45,335 bases of DNA from a virus. Position numbers and translations under genes: made by a program. The stretch spans positions 1 through 45,335 of the IMG/VR virus record IMGVR_UViG_3300032287_004317; one strand, 5' to 3'. Every line of letters starts with the position of its first letter. Positions within the stretch are counted from its first letter, which is position 1. The notes beneath the pieces were generated by a model. It saw nothing but the letters and a program-made list of their open reading frames with translations, ran no database searches and had not been told where the DNA came from. This document shows positions 7,370 to 14,440 of this stretch, piece after piece.

Positions 7370-8089
7370 ATGGTGCTGATTTATTTTTTAACTAAAAACA
7401 ATAACCCCTTTTATGTAGGAAAAACTACTTTACATTTTTGTAAAAAACGAGAATATAAACATAAAGAAAAGTATGGTTTTGATATTCAAATGGAGATCCT
7501 AGAGGAAGTAGAATATCAAGATTGGAAATTTTGGGAGTGTTATTGGATAGAACAATTTAAACAATGGGGATTTAACTTAAAAAACAAAAATAATGGTGGT
7601 GGAGGTTGTATAAAAATGCCTGAAATTTCTAAAGAATTAATAGGGAATAAAAATAGAAAACCAAAACCATTTAATTTTAAAGGAACTAAAGGTATTAAAT
7701 ATTCTGAAGAAACCAAACAAAAAATGAGAAAACCTAAACCAGAAGGGTTTGGAGAAAAAATTTCATCTAATATTGAACGGAGTAAAAAAATATCTCAAAG
7801 TGCTTTAGGTAATACAAGAAAAAAAGGAACAACAGAATCTCAACAAGCTAAACTTAATAAAAGTAAAGCTGCTTTAGGTAAGGAAAAATCATTATCCCAT
7901 AAACAGAATATGTCTTCTCCGATACTACAAATAGATTTAAACGGTAATCTTGTAAAAAAATGGAATCAAATACAACAACTTCTTCAAAGTAAAATCATTA
8001 GTACTGGGGTATTATATAAGTGCCTTAAAGGAATAAAACCACATGCTAATGGTTTTATATGGAAATATGTAGAGACAAAAGATATATAA
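7370..8089 (+). CDS. GIY-YIG homing endonuclease with NUMOD modules
   Basis: The protein has 239 residues. The N-terminal nuclease has the paired motifs IYFL (4-7) and FYVG (14-17), a downstream KKREYKHK basic helix and a Glu near residue 55-62 (WECYWIEQF) in the position of the catalytic Glu. The middle has NUMOD3-like repeats (SEETKQKMRKPK), and the C-terminus has a NUMOD1-like DNA-binding module (ILQIDLNGNLVKKW...FIWKYV). Such enzymes cut intron- or gene-lacking alleles and spread by repair. It is free-standing between the gp62-like operon and a virion-like gene. A second enzyme of this type is at 34110. Confidence 0.88.
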   Translation: MVLIYFLTKNNNPFYVGKTTLHFCKKREYKHKEKYGFDIQMEILEEVEYQDWKFWECYWIEQFKQWGFNLKNKNNGGGGCIKMPEISKELIGNKNRKPKPFNFKGTKGIKYSEETKQKMRKPKPEGFGEKISSNIERSKKISQSALGNTRKKGTTESQQAKLNKSKAALGKEKSLSHKQNMSSPILQIDLNGNLVKKWNQIQQLLQSKIISTGVLYKCLKGIKPHANGFIWKYVETKDI

Positions 8090-8102
8090 TATTTATAATA
8101 AA
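8088..8102 (+). promoter_or_regulatory. ATATTTAT motif, possible late promoter
   Basis: AATATTTATAATAAA lies 23 nt before the ATG at 8112 and resembles the T4 late -10 element TATAAATA in composition. The downstream gene looks virion-associated. Confidence 0.4.
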
Positions 8103-8111
8103 ATACTTAAA

Positions 8112-9200
8112 ATGATACAAGAACAACTTAGAATGCAAATGTTAGCAGGTGTAATTACAGAAGGTGAATATAAAGCAAAATTAGAAGAAGCATCATATTC
8201 TATCCCACCTAAAGCAGAAAAAATCTCAGATAAAGTAATTAAATGGTATGAAAAACACCCTAATGATAAAATGAAAGAACTTCTTAATTCTGTTGAAAAG
8301 AATTTAGAAAAGATGCTTTCTAAAACCTCAGGTAAGGATGCTATTAAAGTTGAGGAATTTGAGAAAATGGTAAAAACCAAATACCCAAAACCCTTTGAAG
8401 ACCCAAATTATTCAGTATTTAAAAAATCCCAAGTTAAAGAATCCCTTAACGAACACTACGTAGCAGGTGTAATCACAGAAGGGCAATATAAAGCAAAATT
8501 AAAAGAAAACAAAGATAAATCTTCCTTAAATGAAGGAATGATTGGAGGAATTGTAGGAGTTGGAGCAATTACTCAAATCCCACCTCGTGCTAAAACAGAT
8601 TACGAAACAGCATTCGAACATTTTTTAGGTGAGCGTTATGAAACTAAATTCGAAAACAGAGAACAAGATCCTTACACAATGGAAGAAGATCTAGAAGAAG
8701 CTAAGATGGGAAACATTGACCCAGCAATCAAAAACAACCCAGCTTTTAACAAACTAGTGAACTACCTTAAAACCCATCCAGATGAAGCTGAAGAGTTAAA
8801 AGATAAAGAAGATGAAATTGAAGATGTTCTTCAAAATGTAAATGAAGCTTTTAAAAAAGATGGTAAATTCTACACTCAAGATACTTACGGAAATACAAAA
8901 GAAGTAGATTTCAAAACTTACTTAAAAGATAAAGGTATTAGTGTGGCTATGTCAGCTGCTGCTCTTGGTTTTCTTGGAGCATTAATGGCTGGAGCTTTAG
9001 GTACAAACACACCAAATGAAATTTTAGATGCTGTTTTAGTTGCTTCTGGAATTGGTGCTGCTGCTGGAGCTACTTTGGGTGAAGGTGAAGAACCACTTAA
9101 AGATGTTTCTGATGAAAAAAAAGCTGAATATTTAGTTTACATGACTGGAATGAGCTATGAAGATGCTATTACTGCAATCAGACGAGGAGCTAAAGTTTAA
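8112..9200 (+). CDS. Putative virion protein with SHOCT-like repeats and glycine-rich hydrophobic hairpin
   Basis: The protein has 362 residues. Residues 3-24 (QLRMQMLAG-VITEGEY-KAKL) and 117-135 (YVAGVITEGQYKAKL) are two copies of a SHOCT-like motif, a short helical module often found at protein termini. Residues 275-320 are Ala/Gly-rich and hydrophobic (AMSAAALGFLGALMAGALG, then ASGIGAAAGATLG), forming a possible membrane hairpin. Between them is a charged helical region. The copies suggest tandem duplication. I infer a head or ejection protein that may touch the membrane; no known family is named. Confidence 0.78.
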   Translation: MIQEQLRMQMLAGVITEGEYKAKLEEASYSIPPKAEKISDKVIKWYEKHPNDKMKELLNSVEKNLEKMLSKTSGKDAIKVEEFEKMVKTKYPKPFEDPNYSVFKKSQVKESLNEHYVAGVITEGQYKAKLKENKDKSSLNEGMIGGIVGVGAITQIPPRAKTDYETAFEHFLGERYETKFENREQDPYTMEEDLEEAKMGNIDPAIKNNPAFNKLVNYLKTHPDEAEELKDKEDEIEDVLQNVNEAFKKDGKFYTQDTYGNTKEVDFKTYLKDKGISVAMSAAALGFLGALMAGALGTNTPNEILDAVLVASGIGAAAGATLGEGEEPLKDVSDEKKAEYLVYMTGMSYEDAITAIRRGAKV

Positions 9201-9212
9201 AATAAATAAAAT

Positions 9213-9446
9213 ATGAACCCAAGAGACATAATTAAAATAGATGTTCCTCTATTTATTCGTTTACTCGAATATGCTAAAGAGGATGCAAAAGACGATATGG
9301 ATTTACACCGTATTGCAGAAAATGCAATTGATTTGTCTCGTTTAGGTGGAACTTTAGGGATGATCGATTACGAAAATATAGTTGGTCCTCAAGAAAATAT
9401 TGAAGAAATCAAACGTTGGCAACTTAGAGCCGGCATATTAAAATGA
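9213..9446 (+). CDS. Small protein with LRAGILK tail
   Basis: A 77-residue acidic helical protein. The C-terminus IKRWQLRAGILK matches the end of the 369-residue protein at 2795 (RYQMLRRAGIIK) and the first half of the SHOCT-like motif. It overlaps the next gene by 4 nt (ATGA). No other feature is seen. Confidence 0.72.
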   Translation: MNPRDIIKIDVPLFIRLLEYAKEDAKDDMDLHRIAENAIDLSRLGGTLGMIDYENIVGPQENIEEIKRWQLRAGILK

Positions 9447-9946
9447 AAGATTCAAGACTACAAAAACTAATCAGAGAAGGTTTACTTGATATGTTCCGTA
9501 AACCAAAGGAAGAACCCCAAGAAAAAAGAATTCTATTTGTGCATCAAATTCCAATAGATGCTACAGCTGAAGATTTTAGATATTTAAAATCAAATGATAC
9601 AGAAAAACTAAAAGCTTTTGAAGATGCTTGGAAAAGAGGAAATGATACAACTAGAGACAGTTTAAGAACTCTTTTAAATACTGAACCTTATTCTCAAAAG
9701 AAAGATTTTGTTGATAAATACGATGCTAAATTAAAACAATATCAAAATGATCTTAAAACAGGTAAAGCTAAATCTTCAATTTCATCAAAATCTTCTGTTG
9801 GAGGAGTTGGGGATTCAAGTACTGGTTCTAGTTCATCTAGAATAGCTGGAATGAGTGGATTATTTGAAGAACAACTTAGAATGCAACTATTAGCTGGTTT
9901 AATTACCGAAACTGAATATAGAGAAAAATTAAACAAGAACTATTAA
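9443..9946 (+). CDS. Putative virion-associated protein with C-terminal SHOCT-like motif
   Basis: The protein has 167 residues. The N-terminus MKDSRLQKLIREGLLDMF is a short amphipathic helix. A Ser/Gly-rich linker near residues 110-140 leads to the C-terminal FEEQLRMQLLAGLITETEY, nearly identical in plan to the start of the protein at 8112. The gene ends just before a structured RNA and terminator. It may be a head-internal or scaffold-type protein; no homologue is recognised. Confidence 0.74.
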   Translation: MKDSRLQKLIREGLLDMFRKPKEEPQEKRILFVHQIPIDATAEDFRYLKSNDTEKLKAFEDAWKRGNDTTRDSLRTLLNTEPYSQKKDFVDKYDAKLKQYQNDLKTGKAKSSISSKSSVGGVGDSSTGSSSSRIAGMSGLFEEQLRMQLLAGLITETEYREKLNKNY

Positions 9947-9949
9947 GAT

Positions 9950-10053
9950 ACGGCTTAGGACCGTTTGCTGGTTACAGCAAGAGATTATCTTATTGTCGCT
10001 ATCAAGGTAATTTCAAAAATTTAAAGAAAGCTTGCCTTTGGCAGGCTTTTTTT
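9950..10053 (+). ncRNA. Candidate structured RNA: three hairpins plus terminator
   Basis: Four stems stand in series: ACGG/CCGT (9950-9953, 9961-9964), TTGCTG/CAGCAA with loop GTTA (9965-9980), an 11-bp stem GAGATTATCTT/AAGGTAATTTC with two wobbles (9981-9991, 10004-10014), and the terminator hairpin at 10029-10047. No coding frame is evident. It could be a small trans-acting RNA or the leader or end of a transcript. It starts just after the stop codon of the upstream gene, so a 3'-UTR-derived RNA is also possible. Confidence 0.55.
10029..10053 (+). terminator. Strong intrinsic terminator fused to the next promoter
   Basis: AGCTTGCC (10029-10036) pairs with GGCAGGCT (10040-10047) around a TTT loop, followed by T7. 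The T run leads straight into GTATATT. Confidence 0.8.
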
Positions 10054-10060
10054 GTATATT
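10032..10060 (+). promoter_or_regulatory. Promoter module nested in a terminator
   Basis: TTG (10032-10034) in the ascending terminator stem is exactly 20 bp before TATATT (10055-10060). The start codon is at 10067. The same arrangement and similar stem sequence are seen at 4285. Confidence 0.6.
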
Positions 10061-10066
10061 CCAATA

Positions 10067-11005
10067 ATGAAAAAAAAGTTACCTTCTATATTAAAGGAAA
10101 TAAAAACTAAGGTTTTACCCGAAATTGATTATGCAACTCAAAAATCTATTTCATATTCCCAATTTTCCATGTTCAATGAGTGTCCTAAAAAATGGTCACT
10201 CCAATACAAAGAAGGACATAAACAATTTACCTCCTCCATCTACACAGTTTTTGGAACAGCATTACATGAAACACTCCAGCATTACCTAACTGTATTTTAC
10301 GAACAAAGCGGAGCAGAAGCAGATCGAATCAACACCTCTGAAATGCTAGAGGAAAAACTTAGAGAAGAATACAAAAAACAATACAAAGCAAACAACAACC
10401 AACATTTTGTAACCCCAGACGAGTTAAGAGAATTTTACGAAGATGGAGTAGAAATCATAAGAGAAATAGCTAAAGATAGAGGAAAATACTTTGGTAAAAG
10501 GGGATGGCATTTAGTTGGATGTGAAATTCCGCTTATACTATCTCCTGACCCAAAATTACCAAACATAATGTTTCAAGGTTTTTTAGATTTAGTTTTATAT
10601 CATGAACCAACAAACAAAATTAAAATCATAGACATTAAAACAAGTAGACAAGGTTGGAACAAAAAACAAAAATCAGATGAAAATAAACAATTTCAACTTA
10701 TAGCCTACAAAAAATATTTTTCCGAGCTATACAACATGCCTTTAGAAAACATTGATGTTGAATTCATGATTGTAAAACGTAAAATATTTGAAAGCGAACA
10801 ATTTGTTATAAAAAGAGTACAATGGTTTAAACCGGCGGCAGGAAAAGTAAAATTAAATAGAGTAACAAAATCAATAGAAGAATTTATAGAAAATGCATTT
10901 GATTGGAATGGTTTTAAAAAAGTTGAACACCAACCAAAATTAAATGAAAATTGCAAGTACTGTCCTTTCTATAAAACTCATTTATGTTCTGCTACATATG
11001 TATAA
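10067..11005 (+). CDS. PD-(D/E)XK nuclease with Cas4/AddB-like Cys set
   Basis: The protein has 312 residues. It resembles RecB-family nucleases of the Cas4/AddB type. SYSQFSMFNECPKKW near 29-43 gives the first Cys (39). GFLDLVL near 171-177 and IIDIKTS near 186-192 supply the metal-binding Asp, Asp and Lys. QFQLIAYKKY near 211-220 is the QhxxY motif. The C-terminal CKYCPFYKTHLC near 296-307 supplies three further Cys, a spacing typical of a 4Fe-4S cluster clasping the domain. It likely cuts single-stranded or branched DNA in recombination or end processing. The start at 10067 follows the promoter; an extension to 10052 runs into the promoter. Confidence 0.85.
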   Translation: MKKKLPSILKEIKTKVLPEIDYATQKSISYSQFSMFNECPKKWSLQYKEGHKQFTSSIYTVFGTALHETLQHYLTVFYEQSGAEADRINTSEMLEEKLREEYKKQYKANNNQHFVTPDELREFYEDGVEIIREIAKDRGKYFGKRGWHLVGCEIPLILSPDPKLPNIMFQGFLDLVLYHEPTNKIKIIDIKTSRQGWNKKQKSDENKQFQLIAYKKYFSELYNMPLENIDVEFMIVKRKIFESEQFVIKRVQWFKPAAGKVKLNRVTKSIEEFIENAFDWNGFKKVEHQPKLNENCKYCPFYKTHLCSATYV

Positions 11006-11020
11006 TATATAATTTAAAGT

Positions 11021-11716
11021 ATGTTTGATTTAAGAAAATTTTTATCTGAAAACCAATTAACCTTAAAATCCCAAACGATTAACGAGGTTTCTATTCAACA
11101 GTTACAAACTGACTTTGTTGATACTGGAAAAATTTCTCAAAAAGATTTTGATGAAATACTAAAAGCTTCTAAAAATGATAGCGCTTTTGCTACTTGGCTA
11201 GTTGCTAAAGTTGCAGGCTCTAAAAAATCCCCCGCAATTATCAAACCAGAAGACATATACAAATATGGAGAATATTTAGATATCTTTAAACGCAGAAAAA
11301 AAGAATACCCTTTATCAGATATAAACCAGATCAAAACACCTCAACAACTCCAAGACTTTATTAAAACATCAGTTGATTTTTCTTCCCAAGAAGAACAAGA
11401 CCCATCAGCTCAAAAAGGTGTTTCTAAAACAGAAAAATTTCAAGACCTTAAAATTGGAGACTATAACGGATTTTCTGTTTACATGATTCCTAAAGGTAGA
11501 AAAGATTTATACCCAACTTCATGTGAACTAGGCTCTGGAACAGAATGGTGTACAGCTACAGGAAAAACCTCAGACTTCTTTGACCAATATATTGAAGACG
11601 GCCCGTTATTTATCTTTATAGATAATTCAGATCCTAAAAACAAATATCAAGTAAGTTTTGAAGAAGAACAATTTATGGATAAATACGATAACCCTATTTA
11701 CGCTACTAATTATTAA
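11021..11716 (+). CDS. Putative virion protein with CTS-like N-terminus and WCTA motif
   Basis: The protein has 231 residues. MFDLRKFLSEN at the N-terminus matches the CTS-like group (LSE as cleavage site). The second half has TEWCTATGKT near residues 176-185, then GPLFIFID, then KYQVSFEEEQFMDKYDNPI. This WCT..KYQ..F(M)D order occurs in proteins of environmental T4-like phages that I recall as uncharacterised. The preceding TACATATGTATAAT region may hold its promoter. Function is unknown; packaging in the head is inferred from the N-terminus. Confidence 0.75.
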   Translation: MFDLRKFLSENQLTLKSQTINEVSIQQLQTDFVDTGKISQKDFDEILKASKNDSAFATWLVAKVAGSKKSPAIIKPEDIYKYGEYLDIFKRRKKEYPLSDINQIKTPQQLQDFIKTSVDFSSQEEQDPSAQKGVSKTEKFQDLKIGDYNGFSVYMIPKGRKDLYPTSCELGSGTEWCTATGKTSDFFDQYIEDGPLFIFIDNSDPKNKYQVSFEEEQFMDKYDNPIYATNY

Positions 11717-11718
11717 TT

Positions 11719-12255
11719 ATGGAATATATAAAAGTACCTTACGTACGCTTAAGAGGAAAAAAATATGGAGGTGATTTAACACCTGAAGAAGCAGAATCTA
11801 TTACTAATTTTTATACTGATGCTGTTGGAGATGGATCATCTGAAAATTATAGCGGTACCTTTCAAGAACTTTATAAGGAATATAACAGTGGAAAAGACCC
11901 CATAGAAAGTGCTCCCAATATATTTTCAGGTACCCTTAACAACCCAGAAAAAATATTTGCCCTTCATGATGCCATATCCGCTATAGCAAAAAAATACGGC
12001 TATGATGCACCTAACTCAAAAAATCTATCTGCTATAACCCCAGGTGTTTTCCAAAAAATATCAGTTCCTAACTCATATTTTATAGCTAGACAAGACTATG
12101 GGGAAAATGTTTTAATTATAACAGATAATGATTCAATCCCCACTTACATGGCATTACCTTTAGATATAGATTGGGAACTACAAGTAGACGTTGATAAAAG
12201 TGGAAATATATTAATTCCAAAAGAAGCATATGACGAGGATTTAGAAGTATTTTAA
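11719..12255 (+). CDS. Unknown protein
   Basis: A 178-residue acidic protein starts 2 nt after its neighbour in the ATTATGG context. It contains a helical segment (FALHDAISAIAKKYGYDAP) and a beta-rich C-terminal half. No recognised domain. Co-transcription with the WCTA protein suggests a related virion or injected role, but that is only context. Confidence 0.7.
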   Translation: MEYIKVPYVRLRGKKYGGDLTPEEAESITNFYTDAVGDGSSENYSGTFQELYKEYNSGKDPIESAPNIFSGTLNNPEKIFALHDAISAIAKKYGYDAPNSKNLSAITPGVFQKISVPNSYFIARQDYGENVLIITDNDSIPTYMALPLDIDWELQVDVDKSGNILIPKEAYDEDLEVF

Positions 12256-12264
12256 AAAAGTTTT

Positions 12265-12717
12265 ATGATAAATAGTTATGAAGAAATTTATAATATCTTG
12301 GATAGGTATTATATTCCGATACAACACAAATATTCTTTTATTTCATTAGGTGGGAGTATTCCTTTAATTTTAAATAAACAAATCCCATTTAGACCAATAA
12401 AGGATATAGACATTATTTCAACTCAATTCATAAGCAAAGCAGAAATCAAACACGAGATATTTGGTTATCCTTTATATGAAATAGGAGAAGAAACATTCAA
12501 TATTAGTGAATATAGATTAGCATGTAATAAACCATTTACTCAAGGAGTAGGTTTAGATATTTTTATCAATCCAAAAGCAACTTACTACTACGTTAAGTTT
12601 AAAGATTTAAAATTGAGAATATCCCCTCCCGAAGAAATAATCCAATTTAAATTTAAAGGATATTCTAGTGGAGAAAAAACAAATGAAGATTTAAAATCAT
12701 TTTTTGCCCTTTTATAA
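12265..12717 (+). CDS. Nucleotidyltransferase-like protein (pol-beta fold)
   Basis: The protein has 150 residues. The GG-S signature (SLGGSIPLIL, about 27-36) followed by KDIDII (about 46-51, two Asp) and a later single Asp in VGLDIFI (about 93-99) reproduces the catalytic arrangement of minimal nucleotidyltransferases, the superfamily that includes MNT and AbiEii toxins. Such enzymes transfer NMP to protein, tRNA or small molecules. There is no obvious partner antitoxin next to it unless the regulator at 12770 plays that part. The substrate is unknown. Confidence 0.6.
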   Translation: MINSYEEIYNILDRYYIPIQHKYSFISLGGSIPLILNKQIPFRPIKDIDIISTQFISKAEIKHEIFGYPLYEIGEETFNISEYRLACNKPFTQGVGLDIFINPKATYYYVKFKDLKLRISPPEEIIQFKFKGYSSGEKTNEDLKSFFALL

Positions 12718-12732
12718 CCCTACCTCTATCCC

Positions 12733-12742
12733 TACATATGTA
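12733..12742 (+). promoter_or_regulatory. Palindrome upstream of RHH gene, possible operator
   Basis: TACATATGTA is a perfect 10-bp palindrome 28 nt before the ribbon-helix-helix gene. The same word also occurs at 10993 before another gene. Autorepression is plausible but short AT palindromes arise easily here. Confidence 0.3.
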
Positions 12743-12769
12743 TATACGATAATATTAAATTAAAAACAT

Positions 12770-12961
12770 ATGAGTGAAAAAAACCAACAATTAACATCCG
12801 TCAAAATAGACAAAGATCTATTTGAGCAATTTAGAGTAGAGTGTATTAAGCGTAAATTTAGCTTCCAAAAACTAAGTGAAAGAGCAATTCACCTATATTT
12901 AACAAACGAAGATTTTAGAAAACAAGTTCACAACCACAACGACTTGAGCTTGGAAGATTAA
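12770..12961 (+). CDS. Ribbon-helix-helix type regulator
   Basis: The protein has 63 residues. TSVKIDKDLFEQFRVECIKRKF then FQKLSERAIHLYL (split here for length) follows the strand-helix-helix pattern of CopG/Arc-type DNA-binding proteins: an N-terminal beta strand with alternating residues, then two helices. Such proteins bind palindromic operators as dimers. A palindrome lies just upstream. It stands alone between the nucleotidyltransferase-like gene and the glycan island and could control either. Confidence 0.65.
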   Translation: MSEKNQQLTSVKIDKDLFEQFRVECIKRKFSFQKLSERAIHLYLTNEDFRKQVHNHNDLSLED

Positions 12962-12996
12962 AAAATAAGTTTTACATTTAAGCAAAATAAAGTTAT

Positions 12997-14436
12997 ATGA
13001 AAGAAAAGTTTAAACACTTGCCTCAAAACGAGCGAAAAAAAATCCTATTAATTTGCGACGACATTAGAGTACACTCGGGTGTAGCAACAGTAGCACGTGA
13101 ATTAGTTTTAAACACAGCCCACCATTTCAATTGGGTAAACGTAGCAGGAGCAATCAATCACCCCGAACAAGGAAAACGTTTTGATCTGTCTCAAGACACA
13201 AACACAAACACCGGTTTAACAGATGCTTCTATTTTCTTGTACCCAACAAATGGATATGGTGATGCTGATTTGATTCGTCATTTAATTGAATTGGAAAATC
13301 CAGATGCAATAATGCTAATAACGGATCCAAGATACTTTGAGTGGTTGTTTCAAATTGAAAACGAGATTAGAAAACACATGCCAATCATTTATTTGAACAT
13401 CTGGGATGATTATCCGGCACCGTTGTACAACAAATCATTTTACGAATCGTGTGACGCGTTACTTGCAATTTCAAAACAAACAAAATTAATTAACGAGCTA
13501 GTTTTAGGTGAAAAGGCAAAAAGTAAAGTAATAGAGTATGTTCCACACGGTTTAAATGAAGATCATTTTTATCCAATTGAGGATGAAAATGAACTTAAGG
13601 AACTAGAGGCAGTTAAAAACCAATTATTTGGTAATCAAGAAAAAGATTTTATAGTATTTTTTAATTCAAGAAATATTAGACGTAAACAAATTCCAGATAC
13701 AATGCTTGCGTTTAGGTATTTTTTAGACACGTTACCAAAAGAAAAAGCAGAAAAATGTGCTTTAGTTTTACATACCGAAATAGTAAGTGAACATGGAACA
13801 GATTTAGATGCGGTAAGAAATATTTTATTTCAAGATTATCCAAATGCAATATATTTTTCAACAAATAAATTAGATCACAAACAATTAAATTATTTGTATA
13901 ATATTGCAGATGCTCAAATTTTGTTAACTTCAAACGAAGGATGGGGCTTATCTTTAACAGAGGCAATTTTAGCAGGAACTCCAATTATAGCAAACGTAAC
14001 TGGTGGAATGCAAGATCAAATGCGATTTGAAGATGAATTTGGAAATTGGTTTACACCAACTCCAAAATTACCTTCAAACCACACAGGTAAATTGAAAAAC
14101 CATGGTTGTTGGGCGTTTCCGGTTTATCCAACAAATCGTTCAATTCAAGGTTCACCTAAAACACCTTATATTTTTGATGATAGATGCACAGCAGAGGATG
14201 CAGCCGCTCGTATATCCGAAGTGTATGCAATGGATAGAAAAATGAGAAAAGAACTTGGTAAAACAGGAAGACATTGGGCTTTAAATGAAGCAGGATTAAC
14301 TGGAGAGTATATGGGAGTTAGAGCAATTAACGCGATAGATCAATTATTTAACACGTGGACTCCACGCTCAAAATATGAGTTAATCAACTGTAATGAAGTA
14401 GAAACAGACACAATTAGACACGAATTATTATATTAA
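12997..14436 (+). CDS. GT-B glycosyltransferase (GT4-like)
   Basis: The protein has 479 residues. N-terminal ILLICDDIRVHSGVATVARELV is the nucleotide-free Rossmann half of a GT-B enzyme. The C-terminal donor-binding half carries SNEGWGLSLTEAILAGTPIIA near 308-330, the E-x7-E signature of the GT4 family. An insert of about 40 residues around a Trp/Pro-rich stretch follows. It opens the glycan island and is followed after 4 nt by a second GT-B enzyme. It probably transfers a sugar from an NDP donor in the cytoplasm; the acceptor is unknown. Confidence 0.88.
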   Translation: MKEKFKHLPQNERKKILLICDDIRVHSGVATVARELVLNTAHHFNWVNVAGAINHPEQGKRFDLSQDTNTNTGLTDASIFLYPTNGYGDADLIRHLIELENPDAIMLITDPRYFEWLFQIENEIRKHMPIIYLNIWDDYPAPLYNKSFYESCDALLAISKQTKLINELVLGEKAKSKVIEYVPHGLNEDHFYPIEDENELKELEAVKNQLFGNQEKDFIVFFNSRNIRRKQIPDTMLAFRYFLDTLPKEKAEKCALVLHTEIVSEHGTDLDAVRNILFQDYPNAIYFSTNKLDHKQLNYLYNIADAQILLTSNEGWGLSLTEAILAGTPIIANVTGGMQDQMRFEDEFGNWFTPTPKLPSNHTGKLKNHGCWAFPVYPTNRSIQGSPKTPYIFDDRCTAEDAAARISEVYAMDRKMRKELGKTGRHWALNEAGLTGEYMGVRAINAIDQLFNTWTPRSKYELINCNEVETDTIRHELLY

Positions 14437-14440
14437 AATT

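Noticed and set aside
7320-8110. Group I intron around the GIY-YIG gene.
   Set aside because: The flanking genes are complete and unrelated, and no split gene or conserved intron core was seen; the enzyme is free-standing.
10993-11004. TACATATGTATA as a second operator of the RHH protein.
   Set aside because: The same word also occurs inside a coding sequence at 6161, so with AT-rich sequence the match is not convincing.
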